DNA of 43,255 bases from Spirochaetaceae bacterium. Lineage in GTDB: Bacteria; Spirochaetota; Spirochaetia; Treponematales; Breznakiellaceae. The DNA is taken from contig JAIROZ010000021.1 of assembly GCA_031257255.1 (NCBI GenBank), positions 1 through 43,255 of the forward strand, read 5' to 3'. The notes under the pieces are model-generated. The model did not search any database. It was not told the DNA's origin and saw only the letters and a list, made by a program, of their open reading frames with translations. The position numbers and the translations under genes were made by a program. Of this stretch, positions 31,827-41,743 are shown piece by piece (position 1 is the stretch's first letter; each line of letters opens with the position of its first letter).

Positions 31827-34493
31827 ATGAATAAAATACGCTGGACAGTCGGTCGAAAAATATCACTTGGGTTTCTGTTAGGAACTACCGTTACTCTTGT
31901 TGTCGGCATTATGGGCTTTATGAGCGTACAAACGCTTTCTGGGGCTCTCAAGGCAATGGAAGAAATATACACGCCGCGTTCCGCCGCGCTGGAAGACCTG
32001 AACAGCCTGCGTCTGAGCATACGCCTTACCATATTTGATGCCCTTGGTTTGCAGACCGAAAAAGACGCGGCAGAAAACCTTGAGCGCATACAGGGCGAGC
32101 GGCGCGAAATATTCGAAGAAGTAGACGCGGTATGGCAAAAATTGCAGAGCATACCTTTTACAAACAGGGAAAATACCTCAATGTTTTCGCTTTTGGGGAA
32201 TGAGTATGTATTTTGGCGCATAGCCCATAGGATGTTAGACGAATATTTGTCTCAAATTGCCGCCGCGGAGGATGAATCTCAAAAAATGATGTTATACCGC
32301 GAATTTGCCGGTATGGTTGAGCAAACCACGCTTGTTTCCATATCCTTTAGCGAAACAATGAGCAATGTCCGCCAGCGTAACGCGGAAATAATCGAACAAA
32401 TCGTCAACGAAAATTCGCGTCAAAGTTTAGAAACAAAACTCCGGCTAATCTGCTTTATATTGATAGGCATTATCTTTGCCGGCATTCTTACAATAATCAT
32501 TACAAATCATATTACTTCGCCGGTACGCCATGCCCTGTCGCTTTTAACAGCCATGTCGAAGGGCGAACATATAGAAGAAATAAAAATTGACAGCGAAGAC
32601 GAAATCGGAGAGATAATAAACCTTTTGCAGAATGAAATCGCGGCAAAATTAAAGGCTGAGGACACCTCGCGCTCCAAAGTAGAATTTCTTGCTATGGTTA
32701 GCCACGAAATCCGCACACCGCTAAATGCAATTCTGGGGCTTACAGAAGTTCAGTTGCAGAATCATTTTTCGCGCCGTCTTGAACTGCCGCCGGGGACTAT
32801 AAATGCCTTTGCAAAAATAAAAGAATCCGGCAAGGGGCTGCTATCCATAGTAAATGGAGTGCTCGACATTTCCAAGATTGAAATGGGAAAACTCGAATTC
32901 AACCCGCGTAATTATGACTTTGCCCACTTGCTAAATGATACCTTAATTCCGTACTACGAAGTAAGTAAAACACGCGGCATCGAATTCAAGATTGAAATAG
33001 ACGAAGATGTGCCGGCGGTGTTGTACGGCGACCCGGCGCGTATTTCGCAGATACTCGGCAACCTTTTGTCCAATGCCTTCAAATTTACAGAAACGGGCTG
33101 CGTTACCTTCAAAATTACGACATTCAAATTGGGGAACGGGCTTTTTGTTACCTTTACCGTGAGAGATACCGGCATAGGAATAAAGAAAGCCGACCTGGAA
33201 ACTGTATTTAGCGAATTTTATCAACTTGACCGGGGGACGGAGCGCAAGGCGGCGGGGGTAGGGCTGGGGCTTGCGGTATCGCAGCGGCTTGCCGTTCACA
33301 TGGGCGGTGTTATTACCTGTCAAAGCGATTTTGGCAAGGGAACTGTGTTCAGTTTTCAGTTGCCGCAGCGGCTGGGAGACGGCGGCAATATAAACAAGGA
33401 TATAATAGCAAAACTGCGTCAGTTGAGTCCTTTAGAAACGCCGGCAAAGACATTCGGTTCAAACAGCGCGAGGGGGCGCGCTCTTATAGTTGACGACATC
33501 GAAACAAATATAGAGGTAGCGCGGGGCATATTATCGCTTTACAACATTGATTCAGATGGAGCGCTTTCCGGCATTGAGGCGCTTAAAATTATCGAAAAAG
33601 GCGAGCCCCGCTACGACATGATATTTATGGACCACATGAAGCCGGACATGAACGGATTAGAAGCAACATCTTTAATTCGGGCGCTGGACAGCGATTACGC
33701 AAAAAACATTCCGGTAATAGCCCTTACCGCAAATACAATGGCGGGCGGTGAAAATAAATTTTTGAATTCGGGCTTTAACGCATATATGGCAAAACCTCTG
33801 GATATAGAAAAACTTGACCTGGAAATGGCAAAACTCGGACGGCACCGCGCCGCTCCAATTCAACTTGATTTATACGAAGAAACCAGTGTATTTAACGATT
33901 TATCTATAAAAGGAATGAATTTTAGCGATGGGCTCAGGCGTTTTGGCAGCGTAGAAATGTACAAACATATTTTATTTTCGTTTGTACATAATACGCCGGC
34001 TGTTTTGGAGAAGATAAAGGCTATAGCGGCATCCGGCGCTCTTACGGCGGCAAAAACCGGCGACTATTCAATTCTGGCGCACGGGATAAAAGGTTCGGCG
34101 CGGGCTATAGGCGCGGAACTTGTGGGAAACATGGCGGAAGAACTGGAAAAGGCAGCCAAAGCCGGCGATACCGCCCTTATTTTGGAAAAGAACTTAGCAT
34201 TTGCGGCGGAAACGGAAAAACTTATAGACAGTCTGGCGGAATTTGAACGAGCCGAAAACGCGGAAAAAGAAACAGAAAAAGAAAAAGAAATTAAAGAAAA
34301 GCCCGACGAAGCGGCGTTAAAACGTCTTGCCGCCGCCTGCGATGATTACGAGTTGTCCGAGGCGGATGCCTTGCTGCGGGAACTGGAGCGTTATAATTAT
34401 ACGGGAGACGGGGGGCTTATCCGGTATATAAGGGAACAGATAGATAACTATGATTTTTCCGCCGTTTCTAAAAAAATATATGCGAGTTTATGA
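31827..34493 (+). CDS. hybrid histidine kinase 1 (4HB-like sensor, HAMP, HisKA, HATPase, receiver, Hpt)
   Basis: With the ATG at 31827 the protein has 888 residues. It has a membrane segment (about 12-35), a helical periplasmic sensor of about 160 residues like MCP four-helix bundles, a second membrane segment (about 210-230, LRLICFILIGIIFAGILTI), and HAMP. The phosphorylated His is H293 (VSHEIRTPLNAILGL), with ATP-binding boxes QILGNLLSNAFKF, DTGIGI and GLGLAVSQRLA. The receiver has D602 (FMDHMKPDMNG) and a later AKP; the Hpt His is H752 (LAHGIKGSARAIGA). The last ~100 residues are Glu/Lys-rich. A phosphorelay His-Asp-His is complete in one chain, but there is no output domain and no response regulator is nearby. 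The stop overlaps the next start. Confidence 0.92.
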   Translation: MNKIRWTVGRKISLGFLLGTTVTLVVGIMGFMSVQTLSGALKAMEEIYTPRSAALEDLNSLRLSIRLTIFDALGLQTEKDAAENLERIQGERREIFEEVDAVWQKLQSIPFTNRENTSMFSLLGNEYVFWRIAHRMLDEYLSQIAAAEDESQKMMLYREFAGMVEQTTLVSISFSETMSNVRQRNAEIIEQIVNENSRQSLETKLRLICFILIGIIFAGILTIIITNHITSPVRHALSLLTAMSKGEHIEEIKIDSEDEIGEIINLLQNEIAAKLKAEDTSRSKVEFLAMVSHEIRTPLNAILGLTEVQLQNHFSRRLELPPGTINAFAKIKESGKGLLSIVNGVLDISKIEMGKLEFNPRNYDFAHLLNDTLIPYYEVSKTRGIEFKIEIDEDVPAVLYGDPARISQILGNLLSNAFKFTETGCVTFKITTFKLGNGLFVTFTVRDTGIGIKKADLETVFSEFYQLDRGTERKAAGVGLGLAVSQRLAVHMGGVITCQSDFGKGTVFSFQLPQRLGDGGNINKDIIAKLRQLSPLETPAKTFGSNSARGRALIVDDIETNIEVARGILSLYNIDSDGALSGIEALKIIEKGEPRYDMIFMDHMKPDMNGLEATSLIRALDSDYAKNIPVIALTANTMAGGENKFLNSGFNAYMAKPLDIEKLDLEMAKLGRHRAAPIQLDLYEETSVFNDLSIKGMNFSDGLRRFGSVEMYKHILFSFVHNTPAVLEKIKAIAASGALTAAKTGDYSILAHGIKGSARAIGAELVGNMAEELEKAAKAGDTALILEKNLAFAAETEKLIDSLAEFERAENAEKETEKEKEIKEKPDEAALKRLAAACDDYELSEADALLRELERYNYTGDGGLIRYIREQIDNYDFSAVSKKIYASL

Positions 34494-37400
34494 ATACAAA
34501 AAAAAATACAAATAATTTAAGAAAATTCTTATCGCGTTTGTTTGTTTTCTTTGCGGCAGTGTCGCTTTATACGGTTTTAAATATAAGCGTTTTTTTTAAG
34601 CCGATACTTCGGTTTAGCATACCTTGGACTTATCCCAGTTCCGCCTGTGTATCACCCGAAGGACTCTATGTACTGGACAATGCGGGCACTGTACTTACAG
34701 TGCTCTCCTCCGGCGGAACGCTTGTAAAGCGCATACAACTTGCTCAAAATTATTCTGAAATTCACGGGATAGAAATTGCGTCAGACATGAAAGGGAACGC
34801 ATATATATATCTTCAGGAACTTTATCCCTCAAAGCAACTTACAAAAAGCGATTCCATAATCAAAGTAAACATAAAAAGCAAAAACATTGAGCGCATATAC
34901 GCGGAAAATTACGGCGAGAGCGGCGGCGTTCAGCCCAATGGTTTTGCGCAGTACAATACGCTGCGCTGGTACAACGGCAGCCTGACTTTTTCCAAGACTG
35001 AAGAATACCGTAACCGGCTTTTTGTCTGGGAGGCTTCCAACGGTATGCTTACAGAGAGGTATCATATACCGGCAGATAAGGAAGCGCCTGCGGATATTCC
35101 TTACTATACATCAAAAGTACTGGTAAAAGATTTATGGGATTGTTACTACATTACACGGCGCGGAAAAATGTTTCATTCAAAAGAATACGCTGACGAAAAT
35201 AAAAATTCAGAGAACATTAACGAATTGGTATCCGAATTTTACCGGCTGCCGGAAGACGAAGGCGCGCTTTTTGAATATGTACCGCAGACTTCGGAGGACG
35301 GCGCTGCCGGCATAGTTTCCAATGCGGGCATTTCCGGCGGAATTCCGTATCTTACGCTTAACGGGAATACAACCCGCTACAATAATGGAATGAATTTTCC
35401 GGCGCTGGAAATTGCCCGTATGATAACCGCGTATATTTCGCTTATTGCGGCGCTTTCGCTGCTTGCCGTGTACGCATATTACTACATTGTATATATTAAA
35501 AGACGTTATGTATCACTTTATATTAAACATATAATGCTTGTAATATCTGTTTCTTTTTTAATGCTGGTACTATGTTACAATGTAATGTATAAACCGTTTG
35601 CCGAAAAAGAAAAAAAACAATTTGCGGAAGATTTGACTTCTTTTGCCGCCGTTTCCGCCGCTGTGTTTAACGCGGACGAAATTGAACAACTTGCGGACAT
35701 TAGCGCATACGGAAACGGCGCATATACTTCGATTACAAAACAACTGCGGGATATTATCATACGCGGCAGCGGCGGGGATTGGAGCGCCAGCAGGAGCGCC
35801 GGAATTTACAAGATAGACAGTACCGGTTACCGGATGCCGGACGGGATTTTGCCGCACGGAGGCACAACCGCGCCTGCCGCGCTGTATACTGTGGCTTTTT
35901 TTAACAACGCAAAGGGGCTTTTTTCTTTTGCCGGCTCTATTTCCCCAAGCGGCTTAGAGGCGCTGCGTTCCGGGCAGACGGTAAAAGGCAGCCGCCATAC
36001 CGCCGCCGGCAACCTGCTTTATGCCCGTTCTCCCATCTATAACAAAAACGGCGAATTAACGGCTGTATTTGAGGCAGCCGCCGGCATAGGGACGCTGGAA
36101 GCGCAAGTAACGCGGGAGAGGCTGCGTATTTACGAGGCTATGGGCATAACGGTACTCTGCGCCGCCTTGCTTATGATGCTTGGTTTTTCAAACATTGCTA
36201 TCAACCTTCAAAAATTGACTGCCACGATAAACGAAATAAAAAACGGAAATTTTTCGGCACGGACTTCGTATTTTGGAAATGATGAACTTGGAGAACTTTT
36301 TCATAACTTTAATTTTATGGCGGCGGCGCTGGAAAGAAGGCGCAATGCCGAGGCGGCAAGAGCCGCCGAGCGTTCCTTTGTGGCAATGTTAAGCCACGAA
36401 ATACGCACGCCTCTTAACGCAATTCTTGGAATAACGGAAGTTGAACTTCAGAAAGAGGAAATGCCGCAGGAATCAAAAACAAACCTGCAAAAAATCAGGA
36501 CATCGGGACGCAGCCTGCTTGCCCTCATTAACGACCTTTTGGATGTATCAAAGATTGAGTCAGGAAACTTTGCGATACTTGACGAAGAATACAATACCGC
36601 CGCTCTTCTAAACGAGGCTGTCGAAACCAACAAGGTGCGTTTGCAGGGAAAAGACATTGAATTTATTGTTACAATAGACCCGAAATTTCCCGCTAAACTC
36701 TACGGCGATAGAAAACGAGTTTTGCAGGTTCTAAACAACATTTTATCCAATGCGATAAAGTATACGCGGGCTGGGCAGGTTGTTTTTTCGGTTGAATGGC
36801 GCAAGAAAAGACTCCGTATATCCGAAGTATTTGGCTTTGAAACGGCATCCACAATCGAATTGAACACAGAAGGCGAGATGATTGCGGTTGTAAAGGACAC
36901 CGGCATTGGAATAAGAACAGAAGACCAGAAAAAAATATTTGAGCGCTACGGGCAGGTTGATTTGCGTAAAAACCGCAATATTGAAGGTACGGGACTTGGG
37001 CTTTCCATTACACGGCAACTGATAGACTTGATGCACGGCGAACTTAGTCTGGTAAGCGAATACGGCGCGGGCAGTACATTTACGGTGTTAATTCCGCAAC
37101 TTCTTGTAGACGACAGCCGTATTGGCGAGAAAGAAGCAAAGCGCATTTCAAATTTTCAGTATACCGAAGAAGAAGAAGACCCGGCGGGAAAACCGTTTGA
37201 TGTTCCTGGATTCCGCGTACTTGTTGTGGATGATATTGAACTCAATTTGGAAGTGGCGAACGGTTTTCTGTCGCGTTACAAAATCAAACCGGATTGCGTA
37301 TTAAGCGGAATAGAGGCGCTGTCTATGGTAACCAATGCGGCATTTGGGAAAAGCAAGCGTTATGATGTACTTGTTGTAGACCATCTTATGCCGGATATGG

Positions 37401-38155
37401 ACGGCGTAGAACTAATGCGGCGCATACGCGGTCTAAATTCACAATGGGCGCGTACTGTTCCGATTTATATTATGACAGGAAGTGAAAAAAGTGAATTTGA
37501 TAGTCTGATAGGCGATGAACTTTTTAGCGGTTATATTGCAAAGCCGGTAAACATAGCCGACATTGACGCGGTTTTACGCGGCATTGTTTTTAAGGATGAG
37601 GGCGGAATTGAGCGGTATAGCACAGACGCGGCGCCAGATGCGGTGCCAGATGACGCCGTTAGCCCCGGCGCGGTGCCTGACGCGCCGGTTGATAATGCGG
37701 ACAATAATGGCGGCGCGGGAGCGTTTGGTTTACAGACGGTTCCGGGCATCGAAGAAATAGATATTGAAGGCGCAGTTAAACTTTACGGGGGAGCGGAAAT
37801 TTATCTTTCTTTAATTGAATCATTTATTGATAGTACGCGCCCGCTGCTTATTGTGCTGTCCGCATTATGTCAGGTAATGGAAAGCGGCGGGGAATGTGAC
37901 TTTGAATCGTTCCGCATAAACGCGCATGGCATAAAAGGCGCGGCGCTCGGTATTTTTGCGGCAGAAAGCGGCGCGCTTGCCGCAAAACTGGAAGATGCGG
38001 CGCGTTCTCTCAATAAGGGATTCATACTGGAAAACACAAACCAATTTTGTCAAAAAATGCACACTCTAATAGATGCCTTAAACCAATTTTTGACTGTCAA
38101 TGGTTTTGCTAACAATGACGGCGCGGCAGACAGCGTCCACAGCACCGTAACATGA
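34490..38155 (+). CDS. hybrid histidine kinase 2 with beta-propeller-like sensor
   Basis: This 1221-residue protein overlaps kinase 1 by four bases (ATGA). After a signal or membrane segment, residues about 45-300 repeat short strand patterns like an NHL or propeller domain (SPEGLYVLDNAGTVLTVL, SDMKGNAYIYLQELYP). Two membrane segments follow (about 310-335 and 345-365). A second extracytoplasmic domain (about 370-540, with LYTVAFFNNAKGLFSF) resembles a Cache-type sensor. Another membrane helix (about 545-565) and HAMP come next. The phosphorylated His is H636 (LSHEIRTPLNAILGITEV), the receiver Asp is D964 (VVDHLMPDMDG) and the Hpt His is H1146 (INAHGIKGAALG). The kinase core is a close paralogue of kinase 1, but the sensors are unlike. 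No output domain is present. Confidence 0.92.
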   Translation: MNTKKNTNNLRKFLSRLFVFFAAVSLYTVLNISVFFKPILRFSIPWTYPSSACVSPEGLYVLDNAGTVLTVLSSGGTLVKRIQLAQNYSEIHGIEIASDMKGNAYIYLQELYPSKQLTKSDSIIKVNIKSKNIERIYAENYGESGGVQPNGFAQYNTLRWYNGSLTFSKTEEYRNRLFVWEASNGMLTERYHIPADKEAPADIPYYTSKVLVKDLWDCYYITRRGKMFHSKEYADENKNSENINELVSEFYRLPEDEGALFEYVPQTSEDGAAGIVSNAGISGGIPYLTLNGNTTRYNNGMNFPALEIARMITAYISLIAALSLLAVYAYYYIVYIKRRYVSLYIKHIMLVISVSFLMLVLCYNVMYKPFAEKEKKQFAEDLTSFAAVSAAVFNADEIEQLADISAYGNGAYTSITKQLRDIIIRGSGGDWSASRSAGIYKIDSTGYRMPDGILPHGGTTAPAALYTVAFFNNAKGLFSFAGSISPSGLEALRSGQTVKGSRHTAAGNLLYARSPIYNKNGELTAVFEAAAGIGTLEAQVTRERLRIYEAMGITVLCAALLMMLGFSNIAINLQKLTATINEIKNGNFSARTSYFGNDELGELFHNFNFMAAALERRRNAEAARAAERSFVAMLSHEIRTPLNAILGITEVELQKEEMPQESKTNLQKIRTSGRSLLALINDLLDVSKIESGNFAILDEEYNTAALLNEAVETNKVRLQGKDIEFIVTIDPKFPAKLYGDRKRVLQVLNNILSNAIKYTRAGQVVFSVEWRKKRLRISEVFGFETASTIELNTEGEMIAVVKDTGIGIRTEDQKKIFERYGQVDLRKNRNIEGTGLGLSITRQLIDLMHGELSLVSEYGAGSTFTVLIPQLLVDDSRIGEKEAKRISNFQYTEEEEDPAGKPFDVPGFRVLVVDDIELNLEVANGFLSRYKIKPDCVLSGIEALSMVTNAAFGKSKRYDVLVVDHLMPDMDGVELMRRIRGLNSQWARTVPIYIMTGSEKSEFDSLIGDELFSGYIAKPVNIADIDAVLRGIVFKDEGGIERYSTDAAPDAVPDDAVSPGAVPDAPVDNADNNGGAGAFGLQTVPGIEEIDIEGAVKLYGGAEIYLSLIESFIDSTRPLLIVLSALCQVMESGGECDFESFRINAHGIKGAALGIFAAESGALAAKLEDAARSLNKGFILENTNQFCQKMHTLIDALNQFLTVNGFANNDGAADSVHSTVT

Positions 38156-39456
38156 GAGAACGCCGCATAATTGCCGTTATTTTGTTTGCTATAGCAAGCG
38201 CTATTAGCGCCGCGCCCCGCAGCGCCGGAACGGAAGAAGAAGCGCGGTTATGGACAACGAGCAGTCCTGATTACCGGCAAAAGTCCGGCGCAAATATGCG
38301 TGATTACTGGCTTAACACGCCGGATTCCACGCGCCACCGCGAGTATGCCCGCGCATTTGAAACAGGCGGCAGCATAGGGGCGGGTATCGCGCAGGATTTA
38401 TATTTAGGTTTTTTTGATATATTCAAAAAAGGCGCGAATGTCCTCATAGATTTTAACGAAGTGTTAAACCGTCCCGCATTGTCATCCTTTAAGGGACTTA
38501 ATATAAATGCCGAAGTAAATTTTACTTTACTGTACTTCAAAATGAAGCATCCGCTTATTGGGGATTTTGGTTTTTCTTTTTTTAATATAAACTCGCGCAT
38601 TGATATAAATTTTGACGAAGATTTTATTTCGTTCATTGCAAAAGGGAATTTAGAAAAACATAATACAGCGCCCGAAATTACTATTTCCGGCGCTCTCTTT
38701 GCCGAAATTTTTTCCACAGAATTCCGGCGCATTATCTTTAAGCATTTTTTTGTAACTCTCAAGCCTTCGTGGTATATTCCTGTTTTTTACATACCAAAAA
38801 GCGTTCAAAAATTGGAGGTGAGCGCGGAAAACGGATTTAAGGCTGAACTTTCCGGCGGCGCGTATGTTTATACGCCTATCAATATAAAAGACTGGACGCT
38901 TACCAGTTTTGGCGGGCTGGATGCCGACTTTATCATTGAACGCCCCATATTCAATATCCTTGACATAGGGCTTGAACTGCTGCATCTGCCGCTTATGCCG
39001 GCAGTGCTTTCTTCGGTAAGCGTTATGGGCTTGGAAGGGGTGCTTTTAGATATACCTGATGATTATTCATTTAAAATGCCGGAAATTGACCAATTCTATG
39101 ATACAAAAAATATTTGGGCTCTCCGTCCGGTAACCACGGGATTATATCTGCTGTACCGTCCGTTTGGCACCGACCGCTTGATATTGCGTCCTGAATTTTC
39201 GCTTACTTTTCTTAACCCAAGCGGACAACTTTATATCAACGCGGGACTCGAAGCGGTATTTGCGCCCTCAAACATCTTTGGCATTACTCTTTTTACAGGA
39301 CTTCGTGAAGGGCTTGCGCGGCACAGCGTCAAGTTATCTTTTAACTGGCGGCGTTTTGGCTTTTATATCAAACTTGACCTTCGCTCGCAGGATTATCTCC
39401 GTTCGTGGACATTAAAGGGCGCGGGATTTTCGCTGGGCTGGAGCGCCGGATATTAG
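38152..39456 (+). CDS. predicted outer-membrane beta-barrel protein of unknown function
   Basis: The 434-residue protein overlaps kinase 2 by four bases (ATGA). A signal peptide (MRERRIIAVILFAIASAISA) is followed by a Ser/Tyr-rich mature part. Alternating strands such as LNINAEVNFTLLYFKMKHP, FSFFNINSRIDINFDEDF and LYINAGLEAVFAP lead to a C-terminal aromatic strand (GFSLGWSAGY), typical of barrel proteins. I do not recognise the family. Its coupling to two kinases suggests it might be a sensor partner, a target or simply a passenger. It is convergent with the lipoprotein at 39463. Confidence 0.75.
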   Translation: MRERRIIAVILFAIASAISAAPRSAGTEEEARLWTTSSPDYRQKSGANMRDYWLNTPDSTRHREYARAFETGGSIGAGIAQDLYLGFFDIFKKGANVLIDFNEVLNRPALSSFKGLNINAEVNFTLLYFKMKHPLIGDFGFSFFNINSRIDINFDEDFISFIAKGNLEKHNTAPEITISGALFAEIFSTEFRRIIFKHFFVTLKPSWYIPVFYIPKSVQKLEVSAENGFKAELSGGAYVYTPINIKDWTLTSFGGLDADFIIERPIFNILDIGLELLHLPLMPAVLSSVSVMGLEGVLLDIPDDYSFKMPEIDQFYDTKNIWALRPVTTGLYLLYRPFGTDRLILRPEFSLTFLNPSGQLYINAGLEAVFAPSNIFGITLFTGLREGLARHSVKLSFNWRRFGFYIKLDLRSQDYLRSWTLKGAGFSLGWSAGY

Positions 39457-39462
39457 CGCTGA

Positions 39463-39969
39463 TTAGTCGAAAGGCTTGCCGGGTAAATCGCTAAGGTCAA
39501 TATCCATTTCCACATTGCCCATAAAATCAAGGTTGGTAAAGTACACATAATTCTGGTTAGGGGCAATGTAATGCTGTTCTTTGGAAAGATAGCCCAGTTG
39601 CGCTCTTTTTACTTTTCCGTCAACCATAATAAAAACCGTCCAGTAAGAGCCTGAGCCTGTCCACAATTCTAGATTGACGCGAACCATTTTGGCTTCAAAT
39701 TTGCCGTTTTCTATTTTACCTACGGTAAATGCGACTTTGGTAATGTCATCTGTGGTAAGCGAAGTTATATTTTTATTGCTGAGCAGCGTCAGAAGAATAA
39801 ATTGGTCTGGGCCGATATTGTTAAGGCTCATTGCGGCATTTTCGTTTTGAACTTCGGTAATAACGACAGTTCTTGAGGGCGAACTTTCAAATGTAAGCAG
39901 TTCTCCAACCATCTCGCAGCCGGCAAACAGGGTAAGTATGCACAAACAAAAGGGAATTGCAGCCTTCAT
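39463..39969 (-). CDS. small lipoprotein of unknown function
   Basis: The ATG at 39967-39969 gives 168 residues and a lipoprotein signal: MKAAIPFCLCILTLFAGC, with the lipid Cys at residue 18. A TTG 45 bases upstream would place residues before the signal and is less likely. The mature part (FESSPSRTVVITEVQNENA, then repeated strand patterns ending in NVEMDIDLSDLPGKPFD) looks like a beta-sandwich, but no family is recognised. It lies six bases from the end of the convergent barrel gene, and nine bases of its own promoter region separate it from the Omp85-like gene's end at 40024. It may be transcribed with that gene. Confidence 0.75.
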   Translation of the reverse strand: MKAAIPFCLCILTLFAGCEMVGELLTFESSPSRTVVITEVQNENAAMSLNNIGPDQFILLTLLSNKNITSLTTDDITKVAFTVGKIENGKFEAKMVRVNLELWTGSGSYWTVFIMVDGKVKRAQLGYLSKEQHYIAPNQNYVYFTNLDFMGNVEMDIDLSDLPGKPFD

Positions 39970-40023
39970 TCCACTAATATAACCTTTTTTTACAAAAGAA
40001 TATAGGTGTTTCAAGGTTGAGGC

Positions 40024-41268
40024 TTATATCGTCATGCCGATGCTAAAGGCAAACTGGAAGTACCGCGCCGGAATGTTGTAAGTAACTCCCGCGCCAAATG
40101 CCGGAATTGCAAGGCGGCTTAAATAAAACCGCAGGGAAAGCGCCGCGCCGTAATCAAAGCGGCTGCCTAAAATGGGTCCATTAGAATACGCCATTTGCCA
40201 AGCGCCGAACAGCGAGGCGGTGCCAAAAGAGAAGCGGTAAAGGTATTTTTCAAGACCGAGTGAAATTCCCGCATAATGCCGGGCGGAAAATGAGACGGGT
40301 AAAATAGATGTACCGGTACCGCCGGGACCTTCTTCCAAAAGCGCCGGTACATCCGGTCTAAAAATTCCGCCGCCGTGTACATTCAGCCTAAAACCGGGCA
40401 GCAGCGGTTTTTCGTATATGCCCTTAAATGAAAGAGAATGCCACGAAGGAGACGCAATATCCTGTATCAGGTTGTATTTAACCGAAACGCTTTCTTCTGA
40501 CAGCAGGTAGCCGTCCCAGCCTGTTTTGCGGAGTGTAATTTCTGGACCCAGTTGGATGAATTGCGTTCCCGTGTCCGGTTTGAGAACGGTATCTCCGGTG
40601 TCCAGAATCATTATGTTCTTGTAAGCAAGGTTGAATGCCGCGTTCAGGGCATTGGTAATTTGGTATTGAGGGGAAAATTCCGCGTTCGCTGTGCGGGCGT
40701 TGTAGAGGCGCAGCGTGTTGTTATCCGCGCCGGCGTTCCGCTGTTCCCAATCCGAAAAAGAAGCGGCGGCAAACCAGCCTAAGCGCCCCGCTCCGCCCGG
40801 CGGCGCGATATATATTAGCAAGGCGAGCCAGCCGCCGTTTTGGTACATTCCTCCGGCAATCATCCGGTGGCTTAGCCCAAAGGCATTTGCGTCGAAAAAA
40901 AACAGACCGGCGCTTATGCTGCCTGTGCCGGCAAAGAAAAATGGACCTACAAAAAGCGACCACTTTTCTTTTACATCAACCGCCAGTATTTTTCCCTGTT
41001 CACCGGGCGCTTCATCCAAAGAAACCGATAGCGGCTCCAGAATACCTTGGTCAATTACAGCGGCTTTTACCTTATCCGTATCGAGTGATGAGGCATCTTC
41101 CCCGATGAACCGCCGCAGCGGCTCTTCCGCAGTGCGGGGCTTTGTCCGTTTGAGTCCGGTAATTTTGACGGCGGTAATTATATCTTTGGATTGAGAAAAA
41201 CACGGAGCGGCGTTGAGCGCCCATAAAAAAGCCAGCGGCGCAAGCCGCCAAAATAATCGTTTTGTCAT
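40024..41268 (-). CDS. Omp85-superfamily-like protein with a single POTRA domain
   Basis: This 414-residue protein has a signal peptide (FWRLAPLAFLWALNAAPCFS). One POTRA-like domain follows (about residues 28-105: ITAVKITGLKRTKPRTAEEP, FIGEDASSLDTDKVKAAV, GKILAVDVKEKWSLF). The remaining ~300 residues alternate hydrophobic and polar positions with many Gly, Tyr and Phe, as in a barrel, and end in a hydrophobic strand (FQFAFSIGMTI). BamA has five POTRA domains and TamA three, so this is a reduced form. AGGCGG precedes the ATG. It follows fliJ on the same strand. Confidence 0.75.
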   Translation of the reverse strand: MTKRLFWRLAPLAFLWALNAAPCFSQSKDIITAVKITGLKRTKPRTAEEPLRRFIGEDASSLDTDKVKAAVIDQGILEPLSVSLDEAPGEQGKILAVDVKEKWSLFVGPFFFAGTGSISAGLFFFDANAFGLSHRMIAGGMYQNGGWLALLIYIAPPGGAGRLGWFAAASFSDWEQRNAGADNNTLRLYNARTANAEFSPQYQITNALNAAFNLAYKNIMILDTGDTVLKPDTGTQFIQLGPEITLRKTGWDGYLLSEESVSVKYNLIQDIASPSWHSLSFKGIYEKPLLPGFRLNVHGGGIFRPDVPALLEEGPGGTGTSILPVSFSARHYAGISLGLEKYLYRFSFGTASLFGAWQMAYSNGPILGSRFDYGAALSLRFYLSRLAIPAFGAGVTYNIPARYFQFAFSIGMTI

Positions 41269-41277
41269 ATATGCCGC

Positions 41278-41727
41278 CTACAGGCTGTCTGCGCCGCCAT
41301 ACTTTGTATCGTCCAGTTCTTTCTCTTCTTCGCGGAGGGCATCTTTTTTGTATTTGGCATGGCGGCGGTCTTTTAGATTTTCCAGTGTTTTCTTTTGCGC
41401 CGCCGCTTCGCGCCACAGTTCAGACTTTTCGTCTACTACCTTTTGCGCCGCTTCCAGTTCGCTTAGCAGGCGTTCTTTTTCCGCGTCAAGCCTTTGTATG
41501 TAATTGTTAAGAGCAATCATCGCATTTGTAGAAGCCGCGTCCTGCGGGCTGGGAGTTTCAAAATCTGATGGCTTGGCAAGGCGGCGGGCATCGTTATTTT
41601 TGGCAAGGTTTTGTTCAATAAGCGACAGCGCGGAGACAGCCCGTCCAAGTTCAAGCCGAGCCGTTTCCTCATCCCATGAACGAATATTGAGAACCTTATC
41701 CAAACTGAAGGTAAATTTTTTTGCCAT
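41278..41727 (-). CDS. fliJ: flagellar export protein FliJ
   Basis: This 149-residue protein is nearly all helix, predicted as one long coiled coil. Its start FTFSLDKVLNIRSWDEETAR is the FliJ N-terminal signature (F-x-L-D-x-V-L-x-I-R). FliJ is the stalk-like partner of the FliI ATPase at the base of the flagellar export gate and also handles chaperones. FliI and FliH, the usual neighbours upstream, are not in the window; the gene upstream is the glycogen-binding-like secreted protein. The ATG has no ribosome site and starts 17 bases after that gene. Confidence 0.88.
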   Translation of the reverse strand: MAKKFTFSLDKVLNIRSWDEETARLELGRAVSALSLIEQNLAKNNDARRLAKPSDFETPSPQDAASTNAMIALNNYIQRLDAEKERLLSELEAAQKVVDEKSELWREAAAQKKTLENLKDRRHAKYKKDALREEEKELDDTKYGGADSL

Positions 41728-41743
41728 AAGGGACAGCGCCGCG

